From assembly GCF_029203305.1 (NCBI RefSeq), contig NC_089461.1, forward strand, positions 62,001 to 126,000: a stretch of DNA of 64,000 nucleotides, given 5' to 3'. The DNA is from Yamadazyma tenuis (Eukaryota; Ascomycota; Pichiomycetes; Serinales; Debaryomycetaceae). The position numbers were made by a program, and so were the translations under genes. Shown piece after piece: positions 19,543 to 30,567 of this stretch. Within the stretch, counting starts at the first letter, position 1; each line of letters starts with the position of its first letter. The notes beneath the pieces were generated by a model. It saw nothing but the letters and a program-made list of their open reading frames with translations, ran no database searches and was not told the origin of the DNA.

Positions 19543-21807
19543 ATGGACCCTGACCAGGACCATATACTTACCAAGCCTGGTTGTATCACGTATACCCATC
19601 CATTGTTGAAAAGAACAGCGACAAATAGCCATGCGTCCACCGAAAATGTCCTTCATAATTCTCATACCTCCACAAATGGCCGTAAAGATGATAATATGGA
19701 AATAGATGAGTTTCTTCCGGCGTTGAAACACAACTTATTGGACTGTTTTGATCCCAATAACAAACTCCGTGTTAACAACCAAGTTTCAACGTCTTTCAGT
19801 ATGTTTGATCGGTTGCCCACTCATCTTATCGAAGAGATCTTCCAATACGTGAACCAATTTGATCTACTCAACTTGCTGTTGGTATGTAGCCAGTTCTATG
19901 GCCCAGCAATAGGTAGGCTTTACAAAAGAATAACGGTGGTTTTAAATGGAGAGTTTCCGGTCCGGTATAAAAATAAGAGCAACTTATTCATTCAAGAAAA
20001 TGGTATCAAGTATATGGATTCGGCCCTCATTTTCAAACCCCAAAACTTGATGTTGCTACTCGATACCCTCAAGAGAAACAAGACGTTGGTGTCCAAGGTG
20101 AATTTCTTTGTGTTTGACAAATGCAACTCCTTGAAAGTGGATAATATTCCTGTGGGGTTTGTACAAAATCAAATCATGGACTTCTTTGGAGCCAACTCAT
20201 CTGATATCCATTTCTTGCACATTACCTTCATCGAATTCTTTCATTGTATCGACAAGTTAACAGAGTTTCTCCGAAATAATAACGTTCGGAATAAGGTGTT
20301 TAAGCTTTTTGTCACCAAACTAAACGAACTTTACATTCCTTGTGTGCCCCAAAACCTAACGAACCTTTTTTTGATGCTTGATGAATCGGAATTGGCAGAC
20401 ATAGACGAGATAGACTTGTCAAGTGCTCCCTACAACCTTTTTTATTCTCTTTTCACCCTTGCTTGCAGCACCAATAACCAGTTGGGGCTCGAAGTGCTAT
20501 CTAAAATCAAGCTCTTGGACCCAGAACTCAAACTCAACCTTAAAGGCCTCACACTTTTCCACTGCCACAAAGAATCGATCATGGGAGATGAAGAAGGAAA
20601 TAATTCCGATCCCGTAAGCTTTAACTCAAATATCCTCCTGCGCCCTGAGTTAATGAACTTTTTCGACGGCATAGACAAGCGACTTCGGTTTGATATCCTC
20701 GACAGCAAGATAAATGTCGCCTCGTTGACAACCCTACATCTAAAGATCGATTGTAATGAACACCGTTATAATAGTTGCAACTGCTTTTCTCAGTTCTTTA
20801 TGGACTTCACCAAATACTCAGAGGAGCACGATGGTCTTCCCAATTTGACCAACTTTGAAGTGGAACTTTTCCCCAACCTCGAGTGGCTCCGCCCACATCA
20901 GATTCTTGAAAATAATCTTACTCCTTTGAGTACGTTTGTCACGTCACTTTCGAGTCTTTCTCGTCTTACAATTGATCTTTCAACTCCAGGATTTAAGATG
21001 TTCGATAACTCTATGGGGATGACGTCTTTCATTCTCAATCGACTCAATGAGAGGCTTATGGAAGCGTTCTTCCTTAGGTTTTTCACCACCGGTCTGACTA
21101 GAACCCGGTTAAACCTCAAGACCCTCCATCTTCCAGACTTTCTTACGTCCTTCATATACTACAAACCCGACTTTTACAAGTCCCTCTTGCACACCTGCAA
21201 ATGTTGGGGTTGTCAACTTTTGTTGAATAAGCTCAAGGATCTTTTCCACCCGCTAATTGAAGATGATGATGATGACGATGACGACGAGGAAGATGATGAA
21301 GCTCGATCAGAGGAAATGGATATTCAATCCACCTACTACATTCTCATTGGTTTCATTTTGGGTAAGCTTCAGGCCGACAGAGAAGTATGTGTACCTATCA
21401 AGCAAAACGCCTTCAACTACCGCAACTATCCTATCTACAAAGGAGCTCCTCATACGCTCCATAGCCATTTTCACACCTCTAATCTGGGGAGCAAGTGCAA
21501 ATGTGGGATTAGCAACGGCGTAGCTGACATAAACGAAGACCCAAATGGCTTGGAAGCACTCAGCATAGATAATTTGGTGACCACATACGTGGTACATCAA
21601 CTCAAGCCCATTGTGGAGTTTCTTCCGCTGTTTTTCGTTCAACTTGATAGCCTTATGATCCACGGCATCTACTACGAGAAGCAAGGCAGCGGAATGGTGC
21701 CGATTTTCGATGAGCAGGAATATCCCTGCGAGTTTCTAGCTGAGAAAGACCTCGAAATCAGGCTGGGTTCTCATCCAGATTTACCGTTTGGGAAATTTCG
21801 TAAGTAA
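19543..21807 (+). CDS. F-box protein
   Basis: 754 aa from ATG 19543. An F-box lies at about 87-126 (MFDRLPTHLIEEIFQYV, then LLLVCSQFYGPAIGRLYKR), the Skp1-binding module of SCF ubiquitin ligases. The remainder is long and leucine-rich, with LRR-like spacing in places and no other domain I can name. A cysteine cluster, HTCKCWGCQ, precedes a run of acidic residues (about 580-605, GAT/GAC repeats), and KCKCG follows later. I cannot assign it to a specific yeast F-box protein. The open frame continues 29 codons upstream but only from a GTG. It could be linked to Rub1, encoded in the same window, since Rub1 modifies the SCF cullin. Confidence 0.8.
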   Translation: MDPDQDHILTKPGCITYTHPLLKRTATNSHASTENVLHNSHTSTNGRKDDNMEIDEFLPALKHNLLDCFDPNNKLRVNNQVSTSFSMFDRLPTHLIEEIFQYVNQFDLLNLLLVCSQFYGPAIGRLYKRITVVLNGEFPVRYKNKSNLFIQENGIKYMDSALIFKPQNLMLLLDTLKRNKTLVSKVNFFVFDKCNSLKVDNIPVGFVQNQIMDFFGANSSDIHFLHITFIEFFHCIDKLTEFLRNNNVRNKVFKLFVTKLNELYIPCVPQNLTNLFLMLDESELADIDEIDLSSAPYNLFYSLFTLACSTNNQLGLEVLSKIKLLDPELKLNLKGLTLFHCHKESIMGDEEGNNSDPVSFNSNILLRPELMNFFDGIDKRLRFDILDSKINVASLTTLHLKIDCNEHRYNSCNCFSQFFMDFTKYSEEHDGLPNLTNFEVELFPNLEWLRPHQILENNLTPLSTFVTSLSSLSRLTIDLSTPGFKMFDNSMGMTSFILNRLNERLMEAFFLRFFTTGLTRTRLNLKTLHLPDFLTSFIYYKPDFYKSLLHTCKCWGCQLLLNKLKDLFHPLIEDDDDDDDDEEDDEARSEEMDIQSTYYILIGFILGKLQADREVCVPIKQNAFNYRNYPIYKGAPHTLHSHFHTSNLGSKCKCGISNGVADINEDPNGLEALSIDNLVTTYVVHQLKPIVEFLPLFFVQLDSLMIHGIYYEKQGSGMVPIFDEQEYPCEFLAEKDLEIRLGSHPDLPFGKFRK

Positions 21808-21963
21808 TAGGATAGATAGACGAGTGAGAGTCGGTCGCATTTTATGTAGTTCGCACATCGCGGCAGCCTGACCCTTTTTTTCTAATCGATCAACACCAAG
21901 CTGAGGCAGCCAACATAAAGGGCAACTGTATATAACTGACGTTTCTGTAACTATCCTCCAATA

Positions 21964-23472
21964 ATGGATCTCAATCCATTATCACAATTAGATCCCAATA
22001 GCTTGGAGTTTGATTTGAATGAAAATTTCTTCCAAAATGATCTTTTCGATAACCCGCCCATTGACAGCTTAAACATGGACAAACCACCTCAAATGGTACC
22101 CATGGCCATTCACCAACAACTGCAACAACGGCGACAAAGCTCAGCTCCCAAGAAACAACAGCCCCATGTCGGGGCCGACAAAACTCCCGTTGACAGCCAT
22201 CAAGTACTTGTGGCGTTTCTCTATGTTTATCTCACTGAGAACGACTTGCACGAGTCCGCCAAACAATTACTTTCAGAAACAAACACAGGCCACGGACAGT
22301 TAATTTCGATCAAGAATGAGTTCAGTAAAATGAGTGCAGCTAACGGTGGCCCATCTTCCGAGTCAGAGTCGTTTTTACTCGAGTGGTGGAATATGCTTTG
22401 GAGCTCTCAGCTGAGTTTGCACCCAGGATTAAACCAGCTACTTCACACGCCGGCAGTCCTAACTAATAACAACGGCGACTCTAGTGCTCCTACCACGGCT
22501 GCTGCTGGGGTTCCCAAGCAGGGACAAATGGCTAATGCTGGGATGATTCAGTATCAGCAACAGCTTCGAATGCAACAAATGAGACTCCAAAGCCAGCAAC
22601 AACAGCTCCTGACTCAGGCAAACCCACAACTCTATCTCCAGAGTCCAGTACTTGTGAATGGTCAAAACCGTCAAAGGCTCAATGATCTTCAGAAGAGGCA
22701 GTTTATGATGATGAAGCAGAACCAACAACAAGCCCAGGCGCAAGCACAGCAAATGCAACCTCAGCGACGTCCTTCACAACCCATGAACCCCCAGCAGGCC
22801 CAACAGGCCCAACAGGAAACGATGATACAACGGCAGCAGATGCTTATGAGACAGCAACAACTACTGCAACAACAGCATCAACAGCAGCAGCAACACCAAT
22901 TACAACAACAACAACAGCAGCAACACCCACAACAACATCCACAACAACATCCTCAACAACATGCTCAACAACATGCTCAACAACATGCTCAACAACATCC
23001 ACAACAACACCCTCAACAACATCCACAACAACATCCACAACAACATCCACAACAACATCCACAACAACATCCACAACAACACCCTCAACAACACCTTCAA
23101 CAACATCCTCAACAACATCCACAACAACGTCCACAGCAAGGAGTTCCTGCTCGTGTTCAACAAGGAATGCCAATGTCTCAACCTATGCCAGGACAAATGA
23201 ACCAAATACCAGCACAGCAGATACAAAGGCGACCCCCGCCTGGTCAACCACCAGTGCAAACTCCAGGCCAAGGACCAATGATGTCTCAAGGTCAAGGACC
23301 TCCGATGGGAAACCAGCAGATGCACCAGATGGTGCAACAAGGTGGAGGTCAAGTACCTCAGCAGCGTATGATGATGGGCCAATCCAGTGATGATATGAAG
23401 AACAGTCTTATGGCAGACTCGTTTTTAGAGTCTGACTGGTTCAGCAGTATGGGAGCTGGCCCTGGGTTTTAG
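21964..23472 (+). CDS. LisH-domain glutamine-rich regulator, Flo8/Mss11 type
   Basis: 502 aa. A LisH motif (about 78-107, FLYVYLTENDLHESAKQLL) is followed by the ESFLLEWWNMLW segment, which together make the LUFS domain of Flo8, Mss11, LEUNIG and SSBP proteins. The rest is Gln-rich, with a perfect-period QHPQ tract (about 318-390). It ends in an acidic-aromatic tail, SFLESDWFSSM. Flo8 and Mss11 heterodimerise and switch on filamentous-growth and adhesion genes. Which of the two this is cannot be told here. Long minus-strand frames opposite the repeat are shadows. Confidence 0.75.
   Translation: MDLNPLSQLDPNSLEFDLNENFFQNDLFDNPPIDSLNMDKPPQMVPMAIHQQLQQRRQSSAPKKQQPHVGADKTPVDSHQVLVAFLYVYLTENDLHESAKQLLSETNTGHGQLISIKNEFSKMSAANGGPSSESESFLLEWWNMLWSSQLSLHPGLNQLLHTPAVLTNNNGDSSAPTTAAAGVPKQGQMANAGMIQYQQQLRMQQMRLQSQQQQLLTQANPQLYLQSPVLVNGQNRQRLNDLQKRQFMMMKQNQQQAQAQAQQMQPQRRPSQPMNPQQAQQAQQETMIQRQQMLMRQQQLLQQQHQQQQQHQLQQQQQQQHPQQHPQQHPQQHAQQHAQQHAQQHPQQHPQQHPQQHPQQHPQQHPQQHPQQHPQQHLQQHPQQHPQQRPQQGVPARVQQGMPMSQPMPGQMNQIPAQQIQRRPPPGQPPVQTPGQGPMMSQGQGPPMGNQQMHQMVQQGGGQVPQQRMMMGQSSDDMKNSLMADSFLESDWFSSMGAGPGF
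22919..23137. repeat. 12-bp minisatellite (CAACAACAYCCW)n in the LisH gene
   Basis: About 18 tandem copies of a 12-bp unit coding QHPQ or QHAQ. Sub-blocks of GCT- and CCA-containing variants are clustered, indicating expansion by slippage or unequal exchange. Frame is preserved because the unit is a multiple of three. Confidence 0.9.
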
Positions 23473-23836
23473 CTAACAGATTTTCTATGGTAATGAAGGT
23501 CAATTCGTTTACTTTTAGTACCAGTAATTTCACAAGATGTGGAATAATTCTTTCTTTCTGTACATTATTGTATCTTATAGAGCTTTCGACGTATGCATAA
23601 TTAATTGTATTGGTTTAGGTTACCTCGCTTACGTAGAATGGCTGCGAAACCACCATGTGATTTGATGCTCGCTCCATAACAAAAAACAAATCTCACTGTC
23701 ACTTTACAACAGAAAAGGTGAAAGCTTTTCACAACGACTTTCACGTCTTATACGGTTTGTATTCGGATCCTGATTCCACCGCAGGTTGTCCTGCAACATA
23801 CCTACTGCCAATTGAACAACTGAATCCGGTTACACC
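23473..23836. other. Intergenic, LisH gene to INP2-like gene
   Basis: 364 bp. It contains the near-palindrome GTGAAAGCTTTTCAC around 23719 and a further TTTCAC downstream, possibly a regulator site for the following gene. No gene seen. Confidence 0.5.
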
Positions 23837-26047
23837 ATGAACTTTGATCGGATTTCTCACTTGGCATCGTATTTCCACGGGGATCAACATATCCCCAAAC
23901 CTCCACCAACGGACAGGTTCGGGAGCTTTGATGCCCTAATACCATCCAATGCCATGAGTGATTGGGGGATCGAAGAAACCTTGAGCAATCCCAGCACAAA
24001 CACTCCTTTTCTCCATTTTCAAAAACCCCTCGATGATTTGGTGTCTTATCCACAAAGCCATGATTTCAACTATTACTATAACCAGACTGACATTTCTCTA
24101 CCGCCTACTACACAGAATTTATCCAAATATATCAAAAAGTATCTTCATTTGCGGTTGAATGGGGAGTTTTGGGATAAATTCAAGTACAATCTAATTGTAT
24201 CAAACCTTCTTGATGACTCTATGATATTGTCAAAAAATGAACAGGCGTTGAACAGTCTATCAGAGAATTCACATAAGTTTGTCATGAGGAATTCAGTGTT
24301 CTATCGGATACTTAATAGTGATGGTTCTCAGTTGGTCATAACCAAGGACTACAACCTTCAGTTTCCTAATAATTATTACTACAAGAATCACGTATTATCA
24401 GTTGTATATTTGGTGATATACTTATTGAAACAAAAATTCGACCAGAAATTGGACTTGAACACTCAGATGAATATGTTCAAGGTGCTTTTGATCATAGCTA
24501 CGAAATTCATCAAGTTTAAGAGAGTTTACACCATCATTCAAATGAACAAAATACTCAACAAATTAAATGAGTTTTTGATAAATAACTTTAAGATTAACAA
24601 GAAAATAATCCTTAATTTGGTGAACTTGAAGAATTTGAAACTCTTCCATGGAGCTCAATTAGCAGAGTTTTTCTCTCAGTTGAATGGTACCCTCGACTTT
24701 CTCATATTCAATGTGAAGTTCTCCATCATCAAGTTATTACCAAACTTAAATGGCCCTATGTTTGAAAGATACTGCACAATCAATAACATCAATCTTGATT
24801 TTGATGAAGATGAAGAAGATCCTAATGACCCAAATAATGACATCAATAAGATTGTTGCCAAGATCAACAAGTTCAACGAATACCGAAAGTTCTTGATATG
24901 TCAGTTGCTAACGATAGATGAGAGACCAGAAAAGAATTTCTTCATTTCCAAAATCATAGACAAGTTCGGCTTGAATGATTTGGAGTTTGAAATGAATGAG
25001 TTGACCAATGTGTCCAATTTTGAAAAATTGCTTATATTAGAAGAGTTCTTCACTGATCACAACAAGATCCTAGAGAACTTTCAGTTATTATTCGAAAAAT
25101 TCGAAAAAATCAATAACTTGAACCTAAGTTTGAACTTGAACGAAAATGAAGACATATTGAAGTTGACTTCAAGACATCAAAACCAATCAAGCAATGCGAA
25201 TCTCAATCAATTGATATTGAAGCTTTCGAACTTGACGATAAACATGAGGTTTTTTCAAAAGTATAACCAGTCAACAATCGAGAACAACAACGAACTCAGC
25301 GAGAAAATTACCATTTTGAGCCAATTCAGCGATGATTTGAATGCCATTAACGAACTTTATCGATTGAATCTTCAGGAATTCAAGCACCTGGCAAATACTT
25401 TTGAAAATGATGAGCTTATATCCAATTCGTCTAACTCCAATCGGAACTCAAGGAATAGTGGTGAATTTAATTTGAAGTCTTTTCACACCAGGCACAAGAA
25501 GGCTTTCTCAGGATCTTCGAACAAATCACCGCAACTTCCACTTAGGTCTCCGAATCCCGATGATGACAGTTCTAAAAAGTTGTCATCGGGCTTGAAGTTA
25601 GGATTGTTGACTGTATTCGAAGACGAGAACAAAAATTCCCATGACAAACTCAGAAAGTCATTGAAGATGCTTGATGACAACAGTGACTTCAACCAAATTA
25701 CACTCGACTCTTTATCAAGAAGAAAGGCTGGTCGTTTTTCGATAAACTCATTGAACTCAAATGTCAGTGGTTTATCTGAAATCCTCACTTCAACACAAGG
25801 AACCTCTTTTGACGAAGATGATAATTCCTTGAGTAAAGATGACTTGAAGTTGAAGTTGGAAGAAAGCTTGAACAAAATCTACAACTTGGAAAATCAGGTC
25901 CGGAACCAAGAATACCAAGGTTCGATAGATGTTGACGCCAGAAGCAACACTTCCCATGAGGATAGAGTAAACGAGGATATCAATATGAATGAAACCACTA
26001 TCAGTCGTTCATTCTTGGATACCTTAGAGACAACCTTAAATAGATAA
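23837..26047 (+). CDS. INP2-like (vezatin-family) protein
   Basis: 736 aa, very Asn/Leu/Lys-rich. One or two hydrophobic stretches (about 185-200 and 212-235: VLSVVYLVIYLL, VLLIIATKFI) are followed by long helical segments. A Ser-rich basic region (about 530-600) and a short C-terminal coiled coil complete it. The segment FWDKFKYNLIVSNLLDDSMIL before the hydrophobic part recalls fungal Inp2, the peroxisomal receptor for myosin Myo2 that moves peroxisomes into the bud. I base this on overall layout and partial resemblance only, and a profile search against the Inp2/vezatin family would decide. It ends 80 bp from the convergent INO80 stop. Confidence 0.5.
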   Translation: MNFDRISHLASYFHGDQHIPKPPPTDRFGSFDALIPSNAMSDWGIEETLSNPSTNTPFLHFQKPLDDLVSYPQSHDFNYYYNQTDISLPPTTQNLSKYIKKYLHLRLNGEFWDKFKYNLIVSNLLDDSMILSKNEQALNSLSENSHKFVMRNSVFYRILNSDGSQLVITKDYNLQFPNNYYYKNHVLSVVYLVIYLLKQKFDQKLDLNTQMNMFKVLLIIATKFIKFKRVYTIIQMNKILNKLNEFLINNFKINKKIILNLVNLKNLKLFHGAQLAEFFSQLNGTLDFLIFNVKFSIIKLLPNLNGPMFERYCTINNINLDFDEDEEDPNDPNNDINKIVAKINKFNEYRKFLICQLLTIDERPEKNFFISKIIDKFGLNDLEFEMNELTNVSNFEKLLILEEFFTDHNKILENFQLLFEKFEKINNLNLSLNLNENEDILKLTSRHQNQSSNANLNQLILKLSNLTINMRFFQKYNQSTIENNNELSEKITILSQFSDDLNAINELYRLNLQEFKHLANTFENDELISNSSNSNRNSRNSGEFNLKSFHTRHKKAFSGSSNKSPQLPLRSPNPDDDSSKKLSSGLKLGLLTVFEDENKNSHDKLRKSLKMLDDNSDFNQITLDSLSRRKAGRFSINSLNSNVSGLSEILTSTQGTSFDEDDNSLSKDDLKLKLEESLNKIYNLENQVRNQEYQGSIDVDARSNTSHEDRVNEDINMNETTISRSFLDTLETTLNR

Positions 26048-26127
26048 TTTTAATGAATGATAACTTGTATTCTTTGCCTATACAATCATATATGTTAATT
26101 CATAGGAATTGCAAAACCCGCTAATAC

Positions 26128-29100
26128 TTATTCTGTAGAAGCATTGGAATTTTGGGGCTCGGGAGTAGCACTCTTGTCATCAGAATCACCTCCCAACAAC
26201 AAATAGGCAACATCTTTCTTCTTATCTTTAGTTTCATCCTTATGAGTGGTGCTCTTGCCTTCCATAACCACTTGTTGCACTTGTTCTTTTTGCTTGGCTC
26301 TATCTCTCATTCTCTCTTCAATAGTACCCCTTGCCAATAACCGATACACAGTAACTTGTTTTGTTTGTCCCAATCTGTGTGCTCTATCCATTGCCTGAGA
26401 GTCAATAGTAGGATTCCAATCCGAATCATAGAAGATAACCGTATCAGCTGCGGTCAAGTTGATTCCCAAACCACCTGCTCTAGTACTAAGAAGGAAAACA
26501 AAGATTTCAGGTTTATTTTGCCAATCGTGTACAAGGTCTCTTCTATCATCCAACTTAGAAGAACCATCCAATCTAATGTAAGTGTGTTGTCTATAGGTCA
26601 AGTATTCTTCCATAAGATCCATCATTTTCGTCATCTGGAAGTAAATTAACACTCTATGATCATTCTGCTTCAATTCTACCAATAATTGGTCCAATCTTGC
26701 CAATTTACCTGATTCAGTTATAAACCGGGTCATTGAAGGCATTCTGATATTAGAATAATCAATCAACTTGTTCAACGGAGCTGGCAACATATTGGATTTT
26801 GGATATTGGGTAACTGGCACTTTCTTTTGCATCAAGTCATACTCAGTGTTCAATGACAACGGGTACAAGCCAGAACGAATACTAGAATCGAAAAGGGTAT
26901 CATTTACATGAAAGTTGAAGCTGTTACTATTACAGTTGAAAGTAATAGGAGGAGCTGTGGCTATTGGTTCAGCAGCTGGTTTCAAGGAACTGACTTTCAT
27001 GTCTTCATAAACCTTGGTTAACACTGAATACAATTCCTTCATATGCTCTGAGTTGCTGACCAATGAGTAATTGTTTTCATAGTCCGAGATCAACAACTTC
27101 TTGTTCTCCGGAACATATTCTCCATCATAGAGGTAGTTGAGTCTATTGATTTTCGAATAGTTGATATCGGTGTACTGTTTGTGAGCAATAGCTCTGGTCA
27201 AGATGTGTTGGTGCATCAACTTGTTAGTTTCTGACTTTGTAGTATCAACAAACCTGAGCCAGCTATGATCTTCTTCAGCTTGATTAGCCGGATCGTAAAT
27301 ATTAAACATGCCGCTTATTTTCCGCTTGATTCCAAAGTCACTATTATAACCAGGTGATAAAAGTTCATCATAGACCAACCTGGGCAAATCAAAGTTGATC
27401 AAGTTTTTGGTGGTGTACAGAAGCTCAAGATCATTAGATTCTCTCATGAAGGATTGTGTGTCACTGAAGGTAGAAAATGCAAAACTGGACTTCACGTCAG
27501 CTCTTTCAAATAAATCTGGATGGTTACACACTTTTCTGAACTGCATAACCAAGTTGATTAATGTTTGTGCCGAATCATCATCACTTTTGTTGTTGTTAGC
27601 GGTATCCAATAAGTCCATAATGGAGATTTGAGATCTCAACATCTGGTAGTACTTCTTTTGACGGTTGGTCAAATCACAGAATAAATCGATTTCAACCTTA
27701 TCACCCAATTCACTTTGGACATTCTTCTTGATACGTCTTAACATGAAGGGTTTCAAGATTACATGCAATCTCTTCAATTGTTGCTCGTTCAACTGGGTGT
27801 TGGACTGGGCATGACTTTCAATATCCTTGGAAAACCAGTCACTGAACTCGTCATGAGAGTCAAACAATGAAGGCATGATGAAATGCAATAAAGCCCACAA
27901 TTCTTGCATAGAGTTCTGGATGGGTGTCCCCGTCAACAACAATCTGTTTCTACAGTTGAAACCCAACAAAGATTTCCATCTGGAACTCTGCGAGGACTTG
28001 ATGGCTTGCGCTTCATCCAAAATCATGTATTGCCATTTCATCTTTTGGAAATAAGCAGCATCAGCAACTACCAACTGATAACTTGTTACTAGAACATGGA
28101 ATGGTGAATCTTTGGTGTACCTCACGTTCTTTCTGTCCCAAAATTTCCTCAAGACTTTTCTGTCTTTGGAATTTCCCCAATAAGGCAACACTTTGAATTC
28201 AGGCACAAACTTTGTAATTTCTTGCTGCCAATTGTGCAACGTAGAAGCTGGAGTCACAACCAAGAAGGGCCCCCACACCCCGTGAGTCTCTGCCAAGTAT
28301 GACAAGACAGAAATCGATTGGACGGTTTTACCCAAACCCATTTCGTCGGCCAAAATCCCATTAATACCTTGTTCATACAAATTGGCCAACCAATTTAGAC
28401 CCTTGAGTTGGTATTCTTTCAATGTACACTTCAAAAGTGAAGGCTGGGAAATGTTGATGTCTCCCATTAATGTTGGGTTTTGGAAATTCATTTCTTCGCC
28501 ATTTGTGTCTGGATTCTTCAACGGTTCACCATCAAATTCATTAGCCTTATTCTGTGCGGTTTCCAATGCCAACTGGGCATTGGCAGCAGCAGCCTTATGT
28601 AAAGTCTCTTCATCTTCATTGTCGAAATCAATTTTGTTGAAATCGGTTGCTTCGCTGCTAACTCCTGAATATTTATCATAGTTGTTTTCAGAAGGAGCTT
28701 GAGGCAAGTTGGGATCGGTGTCGTTACCTTCATACTCACTGGTCTTGATTTTCTTACCAATGAAATGAGAGTACAACTCAGTTTGAGTGATTAAGAAATT
28801 CAACTTTCTCGATTGTCTCTTTGCTTCTCTATCTTCTTCTTCTTTCTTAGCCTTATCCATCAATTCCTTTTCATGCTTACGGCGTAATTCCCGCTCAACT
28901 CTTTCATTCCTCTTCCAGAAATTGAACATTTCTCTCATGGCTCTTCTGGCCTTCGAACTCAAATCCTTCTGATTCTTGTTGTTCTTCAACTGCCACCTTT
29001 TAGCTTCTCTTGCAGCCAATATACTGGTTTTCCTTAAGTTGATTAACCGAGCTTGTGTGGCTTGTTGCATCAACCGACTGACCTTCGGACCATCTTTTCT

Positions 29101-29955
29101 TGACAAGTCTTTCCATATGGAAATAAATACATTTTCGTACTGCTTGGCCACAAATTTCTCTTCTTTGGTAGAGCCTTTCAACTTGTCATCATCATCATTG
29201 GAAGCCCTTTTAATTTCTTCAATCAGACCATCGTCACCATAAGCAGATTTGGAAACCACTCTCCGTTTTCGTTTTTTGGGTTCATCAGCACTTACACCAC
29301 CAATTTCATTATTGGCAGCATCTCCGGCAGGAGCTCTTTTGAGTGGCCTCTTTGGCACAGGTTTTTTCGTCACCTTCGTAGAACTTCTGGTGGCCCCAAG
29401 CTTGACACGAGGCTCGCCATAAGCTTCGTACAATTCCTGTTTGTTATCAAGATACGTTTTATTCAACACTAGAATGTTGTGTTCGTCGTTGGCCAACCGG
29501 CTCCAGCGATTTTTCAACTCGGCATCAACCATACTAAGGTTGTTCAACTGGCCCAATTGGCGATCAATCTCGACCATTTTCAGTAACTTGGACTCAAGCT
29601 TAGCGAGATGAACGGGATCCACCGGTCCCAACTCCAGCTTTGGCTCTGAATAAAAAGATGGAGGTAATAATTGTCCAAGTATGTGGGATGTAGTATCATC
29701 AGAAATGCCGTAGGATGAAGATGATTGTTGGTTTTCCCCGGGTACAAAGCCATTTGTGCCTTCCGTGGCACCTGAAACTACCTGGTGCCAGTTTCCGTTC
29801 GACGTGTCCCGCAGGATGTGGTTGTCAGATGTTGTAGACGTCGATGCCAGTGTGGGATGGACGGTTGACGATGACATCAACAACCCATCATAACCATCCA
29901 CTCCAGGATTGGGATTGCCATCTGAATCATTAGATAGCATAGACGAGATGTTCAT
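26128..29955 (-). CDS. INO80: Chromatin-remodelling ATPase Ino80
   Basis: 1275 aa. A DBINO region (about 270-400, rich in basic helices) precedes a SNF2 ATPase. It shows DEMGLGKT (Walker A), DEAQ in place of DEAH (diagnostic for Ino80/Swr1-type enzymes) and [11 protein letters not shown] large insertion separates the two RecA lobes. The second lobe has [21 protein letters not shown] and [16 protein letters not shown]. It is the catalytic subunit of INO80, which slides nucleosomes and handles H2A.Z at promoters and replication forks. Somewhat shorter than the S. cerevisiae protein (1489), chiefly in the N terminus. Confidence 0.96.
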   Translation of the reverse strand: MNISSMLSNDSDGNPNPGVDGYDGLLMSSSTVHPTLASTSTTSDNHILRDTSNGNWHQVVSGATEGTNGFVPGENQQSSSSYGISDDTTSHILGQLLPPSFYSEPKLELGPVDPVHLAKLESKLLKMVEIDRQLGQLNNLSMVDAELKNRWSRLANDEHNILVLNKTYLDNKQELYEAYGEPRVKLGATRSSTKVTKKPVPKRPLKRAPAGDAANNEIGGVSADEPKKRKRRVVSKSAYGDDGLIEEIKRASNDDDDKLKGSTKEEKFVAKQYENVFISIWKDLSRKDGPKVSRLMQQATQARLINLRKTSILAAREAKRWQLKNNKNQKDLSSKARRAMREMFNFWKRNERVERELRRKHEKELMDKAKKEEEDREAKRQSRKLNFLITQTELYSHFIGKKIKTSEYEGNDTDPNLPQAPSENNYDKYSGVSSEATDFNKIDFDNEDEETLHKAAAANAQLALETAQNKANEFDGEPLKNPDTNGEEMNFQNPTLMGDINISQPSLLKCTLKEYQLKGLNWLANLYEQGINGILADEMGLGKTVQSISVLSYLAETHGVWGPFLVVTPASTLHNWQQEITKFVPEFKVLPYWGNSKDRKVLRKFWDRKNVRYTKDSPFHVLVTSYQLVVADAAYFQKMKWQYMILDEAQAIKSSQSSRWKSLLGFNCRNRLLLTGTPIQNSMQELWALLHFIMPSLFDSHDEFSDWFSKDIESHAQSNTQLNEQQLKRLHVILKPFMLRRIKKNVQSELGDKVEIDLFCDLTNRQKKYYQMLRSQISIMDLLDTANNNKSDDDSAQTLINLVMQFRKVCNHPDLFERADVKSSFAFSTFSDTQSFMRESNDLELLYTTKNLINFDLPRLVYDELLSPGYNSDFGIKRKISGMFNIYDPANQAEEDHSWLRFVDTTKSETNKLMHQHILTRAIAHKQYTDINYSKINRLNYLYDGEYVPENKKLLISDYENNYSLVSNSEHMKELYSVLTKVYEDMKVSSLKPAAEPIATAPPITFNCNSNSFNFHVNDTLFDSSIRSGLYPLSLNTEYDLMQKKVPVTQYPKSNMLPAPLNKLIDYSNIRMPSMTRFITESGKLARLDQLLVELKQNDHRVLIYFQMTKMMDLMEEYLTYRQHTYIRLDGSSKLDDRRDLVHDWQNKPEIFVFLLSTRAGGLGINLTAADTVIFYDSDWNPTIDSQAMDRAHRLGQTKQVTVYRLLARGTIEERMRDRAKQKEQVQQVVMEGKSTTHKDETKDKKKDVAYLLLGGDSDDKSATPEPQNSNASTE

Positions 29956-30159
29956 GGTATTTTTAAAATAAGCTCAAATGTAATTAATTTTTCAACACAC
30001 TCGCCTCTCCTTGAATGTTGACCACCAATTCGAGGAATCGGTTGATCACAAGATGGGAAAATGGCCATAAATCGTAGGGCCCGCGGGGGAGCTGGGATGG
30101 ACACAGACGATGGAGAGGATGACTGACGGTGGCACCGGCTACATTTCTACGTGGTTTTA

Positions 30160-30567
30160 ATGACGATACAGCGTCTACAAACGGATATTGATGTATTATT
30201 CCGTGTGAGAGCGGCCGTTGAAGAGGTGGTTAAGAAAAAATCGGGTGGTGGAACCACGCGTTTATGGCGGCGGAAGTGCCGATATACGATTGAACTAGTC
30301 ACGGGTGTATGGTCCGAGTGTATGGGGCCATTCAAAAAACAAACTGTAGTGCCGGGCACTCGGCAAACGCAAAGGGGTTTTTCATCGATTATGCTTAGCA
30401 CGCATTTTTCACTGAAAGCCGTTGCAGTTTTTTTTTTGTAGATTTTGCGGAACGTCCAATTGATTTCGCAGCTTGATGACACGACAACTAATGGTTTGCT
30501 TTTAGAAGACCAGCCTTCATCAAAACAGCTGGATAATATGGTGGATCCATCGGCACTAGTCCAATGA
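30160..30567 (+). CDS. Possible spliced small gene (two exons)
   Basis: Speculative. A frame from ATG 30160 (MTIQRLQTDIDVLF) stays open to a TAG at 30439-30441, and that TAG is the AG end of a T10-G-TAG tract, a typical 3' splice site. Reading on in the same frame from 30442 gives 41 codons of natural-looking protein (ILRNVQLISQLDD, then NMVDPSALVQ) ending at TGA 30565. Removing 30307-30441 (donor GTATGG, 135 nt, phase 0) would join the parts into about 90 aa. No good TACTAAC branchpoint is seen, which lowers confidence. T/A-rich polyadenylation-like sequence follows at about 30598. I do not recognise the product. Confidence 0.3.

Noticed and set aside
22844..23382. Long minus-strand frames (109 and 160 codons) with LLWM/VVDVV periodicity
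   Set aside because: They are the antisense of the CAACAACAYCCW minisatellite; periodic codons keep the frame open. The plus-strand LisH/polyQ frame is the gene.
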